A stretch of DNA of 64,000 nt from Xylocopa sonorina. Taxonomy: Eukaryota; Arthropoda; Insecta; Hymenoptera; Apidae. The position numbers were made by a program, and so were the translations under genes. The number at the start of each line of letters is the position of its first letter. Position 1 is the first letter of the stretch. Where the stretch lies: contig NW_027490091.1 of assembly GCF_050948175.1 (NCBI RefSeq), forward strand, positions 868,001 to 932,000. The letters run 5' to 3'. This document shows positions 1-13,099 of this stretch, one piece after another. The notes below the pieces were generated by a model. That model searched no databases. It worked only from the letters and a program-made list of their open reading frames with translations, and was not told the origin of the DNA.

Positions 1-935
1 ACTACTGTCAATATTCAGATTTTATCTATTGGTTGAAATCTTTTTGTCAAACAATCGTCAATAAACAAATTTTCATACTAGGTTGGAATTTTTTTCTTCA
101 AACTATTGCCTACATACGAAATTCAACTCTCGGTGGGAATTTTTTGGTCAAACTACCGACAATGTACGAATTTTAACTCTCGGTGGGCACTTTTCTCTTC
201 AAACTACTGTCAATATTCAGATTTTAAATATTGGTTGAGATCTTTTTGTTAAACAATTGTAAATAAACGAATTTTAATACTAGGTTGGAATTTTTTTCTT
301 CAAACTATCGCATATACGAAATTTAACGCTCGGTAGGAATTTTTTGGTCAAGCTACCGTCAATGTACGAATTTTAACTCTCGGTGGGCACTTTTTTCTTC
401 AAACTACTGTCAATATTCAAATTTTATCTATTGGTTGATATCTTTTTGTCAAACATTCGTCAATAAACGAATTTTTGAACTAGGTTGTAACTTTTTTCAT
501 CAAATTATCGCCTACATACGAAATTCAACTCTCGGTGGGAATTTTTTGGTCAAACTACCGTCAATGTACGAATTTTGACTCTCGGTGGGAACTTTTTTCT
601 TCAAACTACTGTCAATACTCAAATTTTAACTATTGTTTGAGATCTTTTTGTTAAACAATTGCAAATAAACGAATTTTAATACTAGGTTGGAATTTTTTTC
701 TTCAAACTATCGCATATACGAAATTTAACTCTCGGTAGGAATTTTTTATTCAAGCTACCATCAATGTTCAAATTTTAACTTTCGGTGGGCACTTTTTTCT
801 TCAAACTACTGTCAATATTCATATTTTAACTATTGGTTGAAATCTTTTTGTCAACAATCGTCAATAGACGAATTTTAATACTAGGTTGGAATTTTTTCCT
901 TCAAACTATCGCCTATATACGAAATTTAACTCTCG

Positions 936-2744
936 GTGGGAATTTTTTGGTCAAGCTACCGTCAATGTACGAATTTTAACTCTCGGTGGGCACTTTTTTC
1001 TTCAAACTACTGTCAATATTCAAATTTTATCTATTGGTTGATATCTTTTTGTCAAACATTCGTCAATAAACGAATTTTTGAACTAGGTTGTAACTTTTTT
1101 CATCAAATTATCGCCTACATACGAAATTCAACTCTCGGTGGGAATTTTTTGGTCAAACTACCGTCAATGTACGAATTTTGACTCTCGGTGGGAACTTTTT
1201 TCTTCAAACTACTGTCAATACTCAAATTTTAACTATTGTTTGAGATCTTTTTGTTAAACAATTGCAAATAAACGAATTTTAATACTAGGTTGGAATTTTT
1301 TTCTTCAAACTATCGCATATACGAAATTTAACTCTCGGTAGGAATTTTTTATTCAAGCTACCATCAATGTTCAAATTTTAACTTTCGGTGGGCACTTTTT
1401 TCTTCAAACTACTGTCAATATTCATATTTTAACTATTGGTTGAAATCTTTTTGTCAACAATCGTCAATAGACGAATTTTAATACTAGGTTGGAATTTTTT
1501 CCTTCAAACTATCGCCTATATACGAAATTTAACTCTCGGTGGGAATTTTTTGGTCAAGCTACCGTCAATGTACGAATTTTAACTCTCGGTGGGCACTTTT
1601 TTCTTCAAACTACTGTCAATATTCAAATTTTATCTATTGGTTGATATCTTTTTGTCAAACATTCGTCAATAAACGAATTTTTGAACTAGGTTGTAACTTT
1701 TTTCATCAAATTATCGCCTACATACGAAATTCAACTCTCGGTGGGAATTTTTTGGTCAAACTACCGTCAATGTACGAATTTTGACTCTCGGTGGGAACTT
1801 TTTTCTTCAAACTACTGTCAATACTCAAATTTTAACTATTGTTTGAGATCTTTTTGTTAAACAATTGCAAATAAACGAATTTTAATACTAGGTTGGAATT
1901 TTTTTCTTCAAACTATCGCATATACGAAATTTAACTCTCGGTAGGAATTTTTTGGTCAAGCTACCATCAATGTTCAAATTTTAACTTTCGGTGGGCACTT
2001 TTTTCTTCAAACTACTGTCAATATTCATATTTTAACTATTGGTTGAAATCTTTTTGTCAACAATCGTCAATAGACGAATTTTAATACTAGGTTGGAATTT
2101 TTTCCTTCAAACTATCGCCTATATACGAAATTTAACTCTCGGTGGGAATTTTTTGGTCAAGCTACCGTCAATGTACGAATTTTAACTCTCGGTGGGCACT
2201 TTTTTCTTCAAACTACTGTCAATATTCAAATTTTATCTATTGGTTGATATCTTTTTGTTAAACATTCGTCAGTAAACGAATTTTTAAACTAGGTTGTAAC
2301 TTTTTTCATCAAATTATCGCCTACATACGAAATTCAACTCTCGGTGGGAATTTTTTGGTCAAGCTACCGTCAATGTACGAATTTTGACTCTCGGTGGGAA
2401 CTTTTTTCTTCAAACTACTCTCAATACTCAAATTTTAACTATTGTTTGAGATCTTTTTGTTAAACAATTGCAAATAAACGAATTTTAATACTAGGTTGGA
2501 ATTTTTTTCTTCAAACTATCGCATATACGAAATTTAACTCTCGGCAGGAATTTTTTGGTCAAGCTGCCATCAATGTTCGAATTTTAACTCTCGGTGGGCA
2601 CTTTTTTCTTCAAACTACTGTCAATATTCAGATTTTATCTATTGGTTGAAATCTTTTTGTCAAACAATCGCCAATAAACAAATTTTCATACTAGGTTGGA
2701 ATTTTTTTCTTCAAACTATTGCCTACATACGAAATTCAACTCTC
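936..2744. repeat. 603-bp trimer repeated in tandem (3-monomer HOR)
   Basis: Anchors of the same monomer type start at 936, 1539 and 2142, spaced exactly 603 bp. The intervening monomers repeat the same order of variants, including a TTTTATTCAAG variant in two copies and GGTCAAG in the third. The same trimer is doubled again at 3549/4152, 7772/8375 and 10587/11190. It therefore behaves as a locally expanding sub-unit inside the larger 14-17-monomer repeats of the first 13 kb. Confidence 0.75.
1733..1932. repeat. Exemplar satellite monomer showing four ~50-bp sub-repeats A-B-C-D
   Basis: One monomer is split here to show the internal structure found throughout. Sub-repeat A is 1733-1782 (50 bp), B is 1783-1833 (51 bp), C is 1834-1883 (50 bp) and D is 1884-1932 (49 bp). 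All four start with a form of AACTCT/AACTAT/AATACT, follow with G(G/T)TGGGA or GGTTGGA, then a run of five to seven T, then TCAAACTA or TTAAACAA, and end in AATTTT or AAATTT. C is the most diverged. D varies in length (49, 50 or 51 bp), which explains monomer lengths of 200-202 bp. The monomer is therefore best read as an old tetramer of a ~50-bp unit; this origin is inferred from the alignment. Confidence 0.85.
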
Positions 2745-5700
2745 GGTGGGAATTTTTTGGTCAAACTACCGACAATGTACGAATTTTAACTCTCGGTGGG
2801 CACTTTTCTCTTCAAACTACTGTCAATATTCAGATTTTAAATATTGGTTGAGATCTTTTTGTTAAACAATTGTAAATAAACGAATTTTAATACTAGGTTG
2901 GAATTTTTTTCTTCAAACTATCGCATATACGAAATTTAACGCTCGGTAGGAATTTTTTGGTCAAGCTACCGTCAATGTACGAATTTTAACCCTCGGTGGG
3001 CACTTTTTTCTTCAAACTACTGTCAATATTCAAATCTTATCTATTGGTTGATATCTTTTTGTCAAACATTCGTCAATAAACGAATTTTTAAACTAGGTTG
3101 TAACTTTTTTCATCAAATTATCGCCTACATACGAAATTCAACTCTCGGTGGGAATTTTTTGGTCAAGCTACCGTCAATGTACGAATTTTGACTCTCGGTG
3201 GGAACTTTTTTCTTCAAACTACTCTCAATACTCAAATTTTAACTATTGTTTGAGATCTTTTTGTTAAACAATTGTAAATAAACGAATTTTAATACTAGGT
3301 TGGAATTTTTTTCTTCAAACTATCGCATATACGAAATTTAACTCTCGGCAGGAATTTTTTGGTCAAGCTACCATCAATGTTGGAATTTTAACTCTCGGTG
3401 GGCACTTTTTTCTTCAAACTACTGTCAATATTCATATTTTAACTATTGGTTGAAATCTTTTTGTCAACAATCGTCAATAGACGAATTTTAATACTAGGTT
3501 GGAATTTTTTCCTTCAAACTATCGCCTATATACGAAATTTAACTCTCGGTGGGAATTTTTTGGTCAAGCTACCGTCAATGTACGAATTTTAACTCTCGGT
3601 GGGCACTTTTTTCTTCAAACTACTGTCAATATTCAAATTTTATCTATTGGTTGATATCTTTTTGTCAAACATTCGTCAATAAACGAATTTTTGAACTAGG
3701 TTGTAACTTTTTTCATCAAATTATCGCCTACATACGAAATTCAACTCTCGGTGGGAATTTTTTGGTCAAACTACCGTCAATGTACGAATTTTGACTCTCG
3801 GTGGGAACTTTTTTCTTCAAACTACTGTCAATACTCAAATTTTAACTATTGTTTGAGATCTTTTTGTTAAACAATTGCAAATAAACGAATTTTAATACTA
3901 GGTTGGAATTTTTTTCTTCAAACTATCGCATATACGAAATTTAACTCTCGGCAGGAATTTTTTGGTCAAGCTACCATCAATGTTGGAATTTTAACTCTCG
4001 GTGGGCACTTTTTTCTTCAAACTACTGTCAATATTCATATTTTAACTATTGGTTGAAATCTTTTTGTCAACAATCGTCAATAGACGAATTTTAATACTAG
4101 GTTGGAATTTTTTCCTTCAAACTATCGCCTATATACGAAATTTAACTCTCGGTGGGAATTTTTTGGTCAAGCTACCGTCAATGTACGAATTTTAACTCTC
4201 GGTGGGCACTTTTTTCTTCAAACTACTGTCAGTATTCAAATTTTATCTATTGGTTGATATCTTTTTGTCAAACATTCGTCAATAAACGAATTTTTGAACT
4301 AGGTTGTAACTTTTTTCATCAAATTATCGCCTACATACGAAATTCAACTCTCGGTGGGAATTTTTTGGTCAAACTACCGTCAATGTACGAATTTTGACTC
4401 TCGGTGGGAACTTTTTTCTTCAAACTACTGTCAATACTCAAATTTTAACTATTGTTTGAGATCTTTTTGTTAAACAATTGCAAATAAACGAATTTTAATA
4501 CTAGGTTGGAATTTTTTTCTTCAAACTATCGCATATACGAAATTTAACTCTCGGCAGGAATTTTTTGGTCAAGCTACCATCAATGTTCAAATTTTAACTT
4601 TCGGTGGGCACTTTTTTCTTCAAACTACTGTCAATATTCATATTTTAACTATTGGTTGAAATCTTTTTGTCAACAATCGTCAATAGACGAATTTTAATAC
4701 TAGGTTGGAATTTTTTCCTTCAAACTATCGCCTATATACGAAATTTAACTCTCGGTGGGAATTTTTTGGTCAAGCTACCGTCAATGTACGAATTTTAACT
4801 CTCGGTGGGCACTTTTTTCTTCAAACTACTGTCAATATTCAAATTTTATCTATTGGTTGATATCTTGTTGTTAAACATTCGTCAGTAAACGAATTTTTAA
4901 ACTAGGTTGTAACTTTTTTCATCAAATTATCGCCTACATACGAAATTCAACTCTCGGTGGGAATTTTTTGGTCAAGCTACCGTCAATTTACGAATTTTAA
5001 CTCTCGGTGGGCACTTTTTTCTTCAAACTACTGTCAATATTCAAATTTTATCTATTGGTTGATATCTTTTTGTCAAACATTCGTCAATAAACGAATTTTT
5101 GAACTAGGTTGTAACTTTTTTCATCAAATTATCGCCTACATACGAAATTCAACTCTCGGTGGGAATTTTTTGGTCAAACTACCGTCAATGTACGAATTTT
5201 GACTCTCGGTGGGAACTTTTTTCTTCAAACTACTGTCAATACTCAAATTTTAACTATTGTTTGAGATCTTTTTGTTAAACAATTGCAAATAAACGAATTT
5301 TAATACTAGGTTGGAATTTTTTTCTTCAAACTATCGCATATACGAAATTTAACTCTCGGTAGGAATTTTTTGGTCAAGCTACCATCAATGTTCAAATTTT
5401 AACTTTCGGTGGGCACTTTTTTCTTCAAACTACTGTCAATATTCATATTTTAACTATTGGTTGAAATCTTTTTGTCAACAATCGTCAATAGACGAATTTT
5501 AATACTAGGTTGGAATTTTTTCCTTCAAACTATCGCCTATATACGAAATTTAACTCTCGGTGGGAATTTTTTGGTCAAGCTACCGTCAATGTACGAATTT
5601 TAACTCTCGGTGGGCACTTTTTTCTTCAAACTACTGTCAATATTCAAATTTTATCTATTGGTTGATATCTTTTTGTTAAACATTCGTCAGTAAACGAATT

Positions 5701-8700
5701 TTTAAACTAGGTTGTAACTTTTTTCATCAAATTATCGCCTACATACGAAATTCAACTCTCGGTGGGAATTTTTTGGTCAAGCTGCCGTCAATGTACGAAT
5801 TTTGACTCTCGGTGGGAACTTTTTTCTTCAAACTACTCTCAATACTCAAATTTTAACTATTGTTTGAGATCTTTTTGTTAAACAATTGCAAATAAACGAA
5901 TTTTAATACTAGGTTGGAATTTTTTTCTTCAAACTATCGCATATACGAAATTTAACTCTCGGCAGGAATTTTTTGGTCAAGCTACCATCAATGTTCGAAT
6001 TTTAACTCTCGGTGGGCACTTTTTTCTTCAAACTACTGTCAATATTCAGATTTTATCTATTGGTTGAAATCTTTTTGTCAAACAATCGCCAATAAACAAA
6101 TTTTCATACTAGGTTGGAATTTTTTTCTTCAAACTATTGCCTACATACGAAATTCAACTCTCGGTGGGAATTTTTTGGTCAAACTACCGACAATGTACGA
6201 ATTTTAACTCTCGGTGGGCACTTTTCTCTTCAAACTACTGTCAATATTCAGATTTTAAATATTGGTTGAGATCTTTTTGTTAAACAATTGTAAATAAACG
6301 AATTTTAATACTAGGTTGGAATTTTTTTCTTCAAACTATCGCATATACGAAATTTAACGCTCGGTAGGAATTTTTTGGTCAAGCTACCGTCAATGTACGA
6401 ATTTTAACCCTCGGTGGGCACTTTTTTCTTCAAACTACTGTCAATATTCAAATCTTATCTATTGGTTGATATCTTTTTGTCAAACATTCGTCAATAAACG
6501 AATTTTTAAACTAGGTTGTAACTTTTTTTATCAAATTATCGCCTACATACGAAATTCAACTCTCGGTGGGAATTTTTTGGTCAAGCTACCGTCAATGTAC
6601 GAATTTTGACTCTCGGTGGGAACTTTTTTCTTCAAACTACTGTCAATACTCAAATTTTAACTATTGTTTGAGATCTTTTTGTTAAACAATTGCAAATAAA
6701 CGAATTTTAATACTAGGTTGGAATTTTTTTCTTCAAACTATCGCATATACGAAATTTAACTCTCGGTAGGAATTTTTTATTCAAGCTACCATCAATGTTC
6801 AAATTTTAACTTTCGGTGGGCACTTTTTTCTTCAAACTACTGTCAATATTCATATTTTAACTATTGGTTGAAATCTTTTTGTCAACAATCGTCAATAGAC
6901 GAATTTTAATACTAGGTTGGAATTTTTTCCTTCAAACTATCGCCTATATACGAAATTTAACTCTCGGTGGGAATTTTTTGGTCAAGCTACCGTCAATGTA
7001 CGAATTTTAACTCTCGGTGGGCACTTTTTTCTTCAAACTACTGTCAATATTCAAATTTTATCTATTGGTTGATATCTTTTTGTCAAACATTCGTCAATAA
7101 ACGAATTTTTGAACTAGGTTGTAACTTTTTTCATCAAATTATCGCCTACATACGAAATTCAACTCTCGGTGGGAATTTTTTGGTCAAACTACCGTCAATG
7201 TACGAATTTTGACTCTCGGTGGGAACTTTTTTCTTCAAACTACTGTCAATACTCAAATTTTAACTATTGTTTGAGATCTTTTTGTTAAACAATTGCAAAT
7301 AAACGAATTTTAATACTAGGTTGGAATTTTTTTCTTCAAACTATCGCATATACGAAATTTAACTCTCGGTAGGAATTTTTTGGTCAAGCTACCATCAATG
7401 TTCAAATTTTAACTTTCGGTGGGCACTTTTTTCTTCAAACTACTGTCAATATTCATATTTTAACTATTGGTTGAAATCTTTTTGTCAACAATCGTCAATA
7501 GACGAATTTTAATACTAGGTTGGAATTTTTTCCTTCAAACTATCGCCTATATACGAAATTTAACTCTCGGTGGGAATTTTTTGGTCAAGCTACCGTCAAT
7601 GTACGAATTTTAACTCTCGGTGGGCACTTTTTTCTTCAAACTACTGTCAATATTCAAATTTTATCTATTGGTTGATATCTTGTTGTTAAACATTCGTCAG
7701 TAAACGAATTTTTAAACTAGGTTGTAACTTTTTTCATCAAATTATCGCCTACATACGAAATTCAACTCTCGGTGGGAATTTTTTGGTCAAGCTACCGTCA
7801 ATTTACGAATTTTAACTCTCGGTGGGCACTTTTTTCTTCAAACTACTGTCAATATTCAAATTTTATCTATTGGTTGATATCTTTTTGTCAAACATTCGTC
7901 AATAAACGAATTTTTGAACTAGGTTGTAACTTTTTTCATCAAATTATCGCCTACATACGAAATTCAACTCTCGGTGGGAATTTTTTGGTCAAACTACCGT
8001 CAATGTACGAATTTTGACTCTCGGTGGGAACTTTTTTCTTCAAACTACTGTCAATACTCAAATTTTAGCTATTGTTTGAGATCTTTTTGTTAAACAATTG
8101 CAAATAAACGAATTTTAATACTAGGTTGGAATTTTTTTCTTCAAACTATCGCATATACGAAATTTAACTCTCGGTAGGAATTTTTTATTCAAGCTACCAT
8201 CAATGTTCAAATTTTAACTTTCGGTGGGCACTTTTTTCTTCAAACTACTGTCAATATTCATATTTTAACTATTGGTTGAAATCTTTTTGTCAACAATCGT
8301 CAATAGACGAATTTTAATACTAGGTTGGAATTTTTTCCTTCAAACTATCGCCTATATACGAAATTTAACTCTCGGTGGGAATTTTTTGGTCAAGCTACCG
8401 TCAATGTACGAATTTTAACTCTCGGTGGGCACTTTTTTCTTCAAACTACTGTCAATATTCAAATTTTATCTATTGGTTGATATCTTTTTGTCAAACATTC
8501 GTCAATAAACGAATTTTTGAACTAGGTTGTAACTTTTTTCATCAAATTATCGCCTACATACGAAATTCAACTCTCGGTGGGAATTTTTTGGTCAAACTAC
8601 CGTCAATGTACGAATTTTGACTCTCGGTGGGAACTTTTTTCTTCAAACTACTGTCAATACTCAAATTTTAACTATTGTTTGAGATCTTTTTGTTAAACAA

Positions 8701-11700
8701 TTGCAAATAAACGAATTTTAATACTAGGTTGGAATTTTTTTCTTCAAACTATCGCATATACGAAATTTAACTCTCGGTAGGAATTTTTTGGTCAAGCTAC
8801 CATCAATGTTCAAATTTTAACTTTCGGTGGGCACTTTTTTCTTCAAACTACTGTCAATATTCATATTTTAACTATTGGTTGAAATCTTTTTGTCAACAAT
8901 CGTCAATAGACGAATTTTAATACTAGGTTGGAATTTTTTCCTTCAAACTATCGCCTATATACGAAATTTAACTCTCGGTGGGAATTTTTTGGTCAAGCTA
9001 CCGTCAATGTACGAATTTTAACTCTCGGTGGGCACTTTTTTCTTCAAACTACTGTCAATATTCAAATTTTATCTATTGGTTGATATCTTTTTGTTAAACA
9101 TTCGTCAGTAAACGAATTTTTAAACTAGGTTGTAACTTTTTTCATCAAATTATCGCCTACATACGAAATTCAACTCTCGGTGGGAATTTTTTGGTCAAGC
9201 TGCCGTCAATGTACGAATTTTGACTCTCGGTGGGAACTTTTTTCTTCAAACTACTCTCAATACTCAAATTTTAACTATTGTTTGAGATCTTTTTGTTAAA
9301 CAATTGCAAATAAACGAATTTTAATACTAGGTTGGAATTTTTTTCTTCAAACTATCGCATATACGAAATTTAACTCTCGGCAGGAATTTTTTGGTCAAGC
9401 TACCATCAATGTTCGAATTTTAACTCTCGGTGGGCACTTTTTTCTTCAAACTACTGTCAATATTCAGATTTTATCTATTGGTTGAAATCTTTTTGTCAAA
9501 CAATCGCCAATAAACAAATTTTCATACTAGGTTGGAATTTTTTTCTTCAAACTATTGCCTACATACGAAATTCAACTCTCGGTGGGAATTTTTTGGTCAA
9601 ACTACCGACAATGTACGAATTTTAACTCTCGGTGGGCACTTTTCTCTTCAAACTACTGTCAATATTCAGATTTTAAATATTGGTTGAGATCTTTTTGTTA
9701 AACAATTGTAAATAAACGAATTTTAATACTAGGTTGGAATTTTTTTCTTCAAACTATCGCATATACGAAATTTAACGCTCGGTAGGAATTTTTTGGTCAA
9801 GCTACCGTCAATGTACGAATTTTAACCCTCGGTGGGCACTTTTTTCTTCAAACTACTGTCAATATTCAAATCTTATCTATTGGTTGATATCTTTTTGTCA
9901 AACATTCGTCAATAAACGAATTTTTAAACTAGGTTGTAACTTTTTTTATCAAATTATCGCCTACATACGAAATTCAACTCTCGGTGGGAATTTTTTGGTC
10001 AAGCTACCGTCAATGTACGAATTTTGACTCTCGGTGGGAACTTTTTTCTTCAAACTACTGTCAATACTCAAATTTTAACTATTGTTTGAGATCTTTTTGT
10101 TAAACAATTGCAAATAAACGAATTTTAATACTAGGTTGGAATTTTTTTCTTCAAACTATCGCATATACGAAATTTAACTCTCGGTAGGAATTTTTTGGTC
10201 AAGCTACCATCAATGTTCAAATTTTAACTTTCGGTGGGCACTTTTTTCTTCAAACTACTGTCAATATTCATATTTTAACTATTGGTTGAAATCTTTTTGT
10301 CAACAATCGTCAATAGACGAATTTTAATACTAGGTTGGAATTTTTTCCTTCAAACTATCGCCTATATACGAAATTTAACTCTCGGTGGGAATTTTTTGGT
10401 CAAGCTACCGTCAATGTACGAATTTTAACTCTCGGTGGGCACTTTTTTCTTCAAACTACTGTCAATATTCAAATTTTATCTATTGGTTGATATCTTTTTG
10501 TTAAACATTCGTCAGTAAACGAATTTTTAAACTAGGTTGTAACTTTTTTCATCAAATTATCGCCTACATACGAAATTCAACTCTCGGTGGGAATTTTTTG
10601 GTCAAGCTACCGTCAATGTACGAATTTTAACTCTCGGTGGGCACTTTTTTCTTCAAACTACTGTCAATATTCAAATTTTATCTATTGGTTGATATCTTTT
10701 TGTCAAACATTCGTCAATAAACGAATTTTTGAACTAGGTTGTAACTTTTTTCATCAAATTATCGCCTACATACGAAATTCAACTCTCGGTGGGAATTTTT
10801 TGGTCAAACTACCGTCAATGTACGAATTTTGACTCTCGGTGGGAACTTTTTTCTTCAAACTACTGTCAATACTCAAATTTTAACTATTGTTTGAGATCTT
10901 TTTGTTAAACAATTGCAAATAAACGAATTTTAATACTAGGTTGGAATTTTTTTCTTCAAACTATCGCATATACGAAATTTAACTCTCGGTAGGAATTTTT
11001 TATTCAAGCTACCATCAATGTTCAAATTTTAACTTTCGGTGGGCACTTTTTTCTTCAAACTACTGTCAATATTCATATTTTAACTATTGGTTGAAATCTT
11101 TTTGTCAACAATCGTCAATAGACGAATTTTAATACTAGGTTGGAATTTTTTCCTTCAAACTATCGCCTATATACGAAATTTAACTCTCGGTGGGAATTTT
11201 TTGGTCAAGCTACCGTCAATGTACGAATTTTAACTCTCGGTGGGCACTTTTTTCTTCAAACTACTGTCAATATTCAAATTTTATCTATTGGTTGATATCT
11301 TTTTGTCAAACATTCGTCAATAAACGAATTTTTGAACTAGGTTGTAACTTTTTTCATCAAATTATCGCCTACATACGAAATTCAACTCTCGGTGGGAATT
11401 TTTTGGTGAAACTACCGTCAATGTACGAATTTTGACTCTTGGTGGGAACTTTTTTCTTCAAACTACTGTCAATACTCAAATTTTAACTATTGTTTGAGAT
11501 CTTTTTGTTAAACAATTGCAAATAAACGAATTTTAATACTAGGTTGGAATTTTTTTCTTCAAACTATCGCATATACGAAATTTAACTCTCGGTAGGAATT
11601 TTTTGGTCAAGCTACCATCAATGTTCAAATTTTAACTTTCGGTGGGCACTTTTTTCTTCAAACTACTGTCAATATTCATATTTTAACTATTGGTTGAAAT

Positions 11701-13099
11701 CTTTTTGTCAACAATCGTCAATAGACGAATTTTAATACTAGGTTGGAATTTTTTCCTTCAAACTATCGCCTATATACGAAATTTAACTCTCGGTGGGAAT
11801 TTTTTGGTCAAGCTACCGTCAATGTACGAATTTTAACTCTCGGTGGGCACTTTTTTCTTCAAACTACTGTCAATATTCAAATTTTATCTATTGGTTGATA
11901 TCTTTTTGTTAAACATTCGTCAGTAAACGAATTTTTAAACTAGGTTGTAACTTTTTTCATCAAATTATCGCCTACATACGAAATTCAACTCTCGGTGGGA
12001 ATTTTTTGGTCAAGCTACCGTCAATGTACGAATTTTGACTCTCGGTGGGAACTTTTTTCTTCAAACTACTCTCAATACTCAAATTTTAACTATTGTTTGA
12101 GATCTTTTTGTTAAACAATTGCAAATAAACGAATTTTAATACTAGGTTGGAATTTTTTTCTTCAAACTATCGCATATACGAAATTTAACTCTCGGCAGGA
12201 ATTTTTTGGTCAAGCTACCATCAATGTTGGAATTTTAACTCTCGGTGGGCACTTTTTTCTTCAAACTACTGTCAATATTCAGATTTTATCTATTGGTTGA
12301 AATCTTTTTGTCAAACAATCGCCAATAAACAAATTTTCATACTAGGTTGGAATTTTTTTCTTCAAACTATTGCCTACATACGAAATTCAACTCTCGGTGG
12401 GAATTTTTTGGTCAAACTACCGACAATGTACGAATTTTAACTCTCGGTGGGCACTTTTCTCTTCAAACTACTGTCAATATTCAGATTTTAAATATTGGTT
12501 GAGATCTTTTTGTTAAACAATTGTAAATAAACGAATTTTAATACTAGGTTGGAATTTTTTTCTTCAAACTATCGCATATACGAAATTTAACGCTCGGTAG
12601 GAATTTTTTGGTCAAGCTACCGTCAATGTACGAATTTTAACCCTCGGTGGGCACTTTTTTCTTCAAACTACTGTCAATATTCAAATTTTATCTATTGGTT
12701 GATATCTTTTTGTCAAACATTCGTCAATAAACGAATTTTTAAACTAGGTTGTAACTTTTTTCATCAAATTATCGCCTACATACGAAATTCAACTCTCGGT
12801 GGGAATTTTTTGGTCAAGCTACCGTCAATGTACGAATTTTGACTCTCGGTGGGAACTTTTTTCTTCAAACTACTCTCAATACTCAAATTTTAACTATTGT
12901 TTGAGATCTTTTTGTTAAACAATTGCAAATAAACGAATTTTAATACTAGGTTGGAATTTTTTTCTTCAAACTATCGCATATACGAAATTTAACTCTCGGC
13001 AGGAATTTTTTGGTCAAGCTACCATCAATGTTGGAATTTTAACTCTCGGTGGGCACTTTTTTCTTCAAACTACTGTCAATATTCAGATTTTATCTATTG

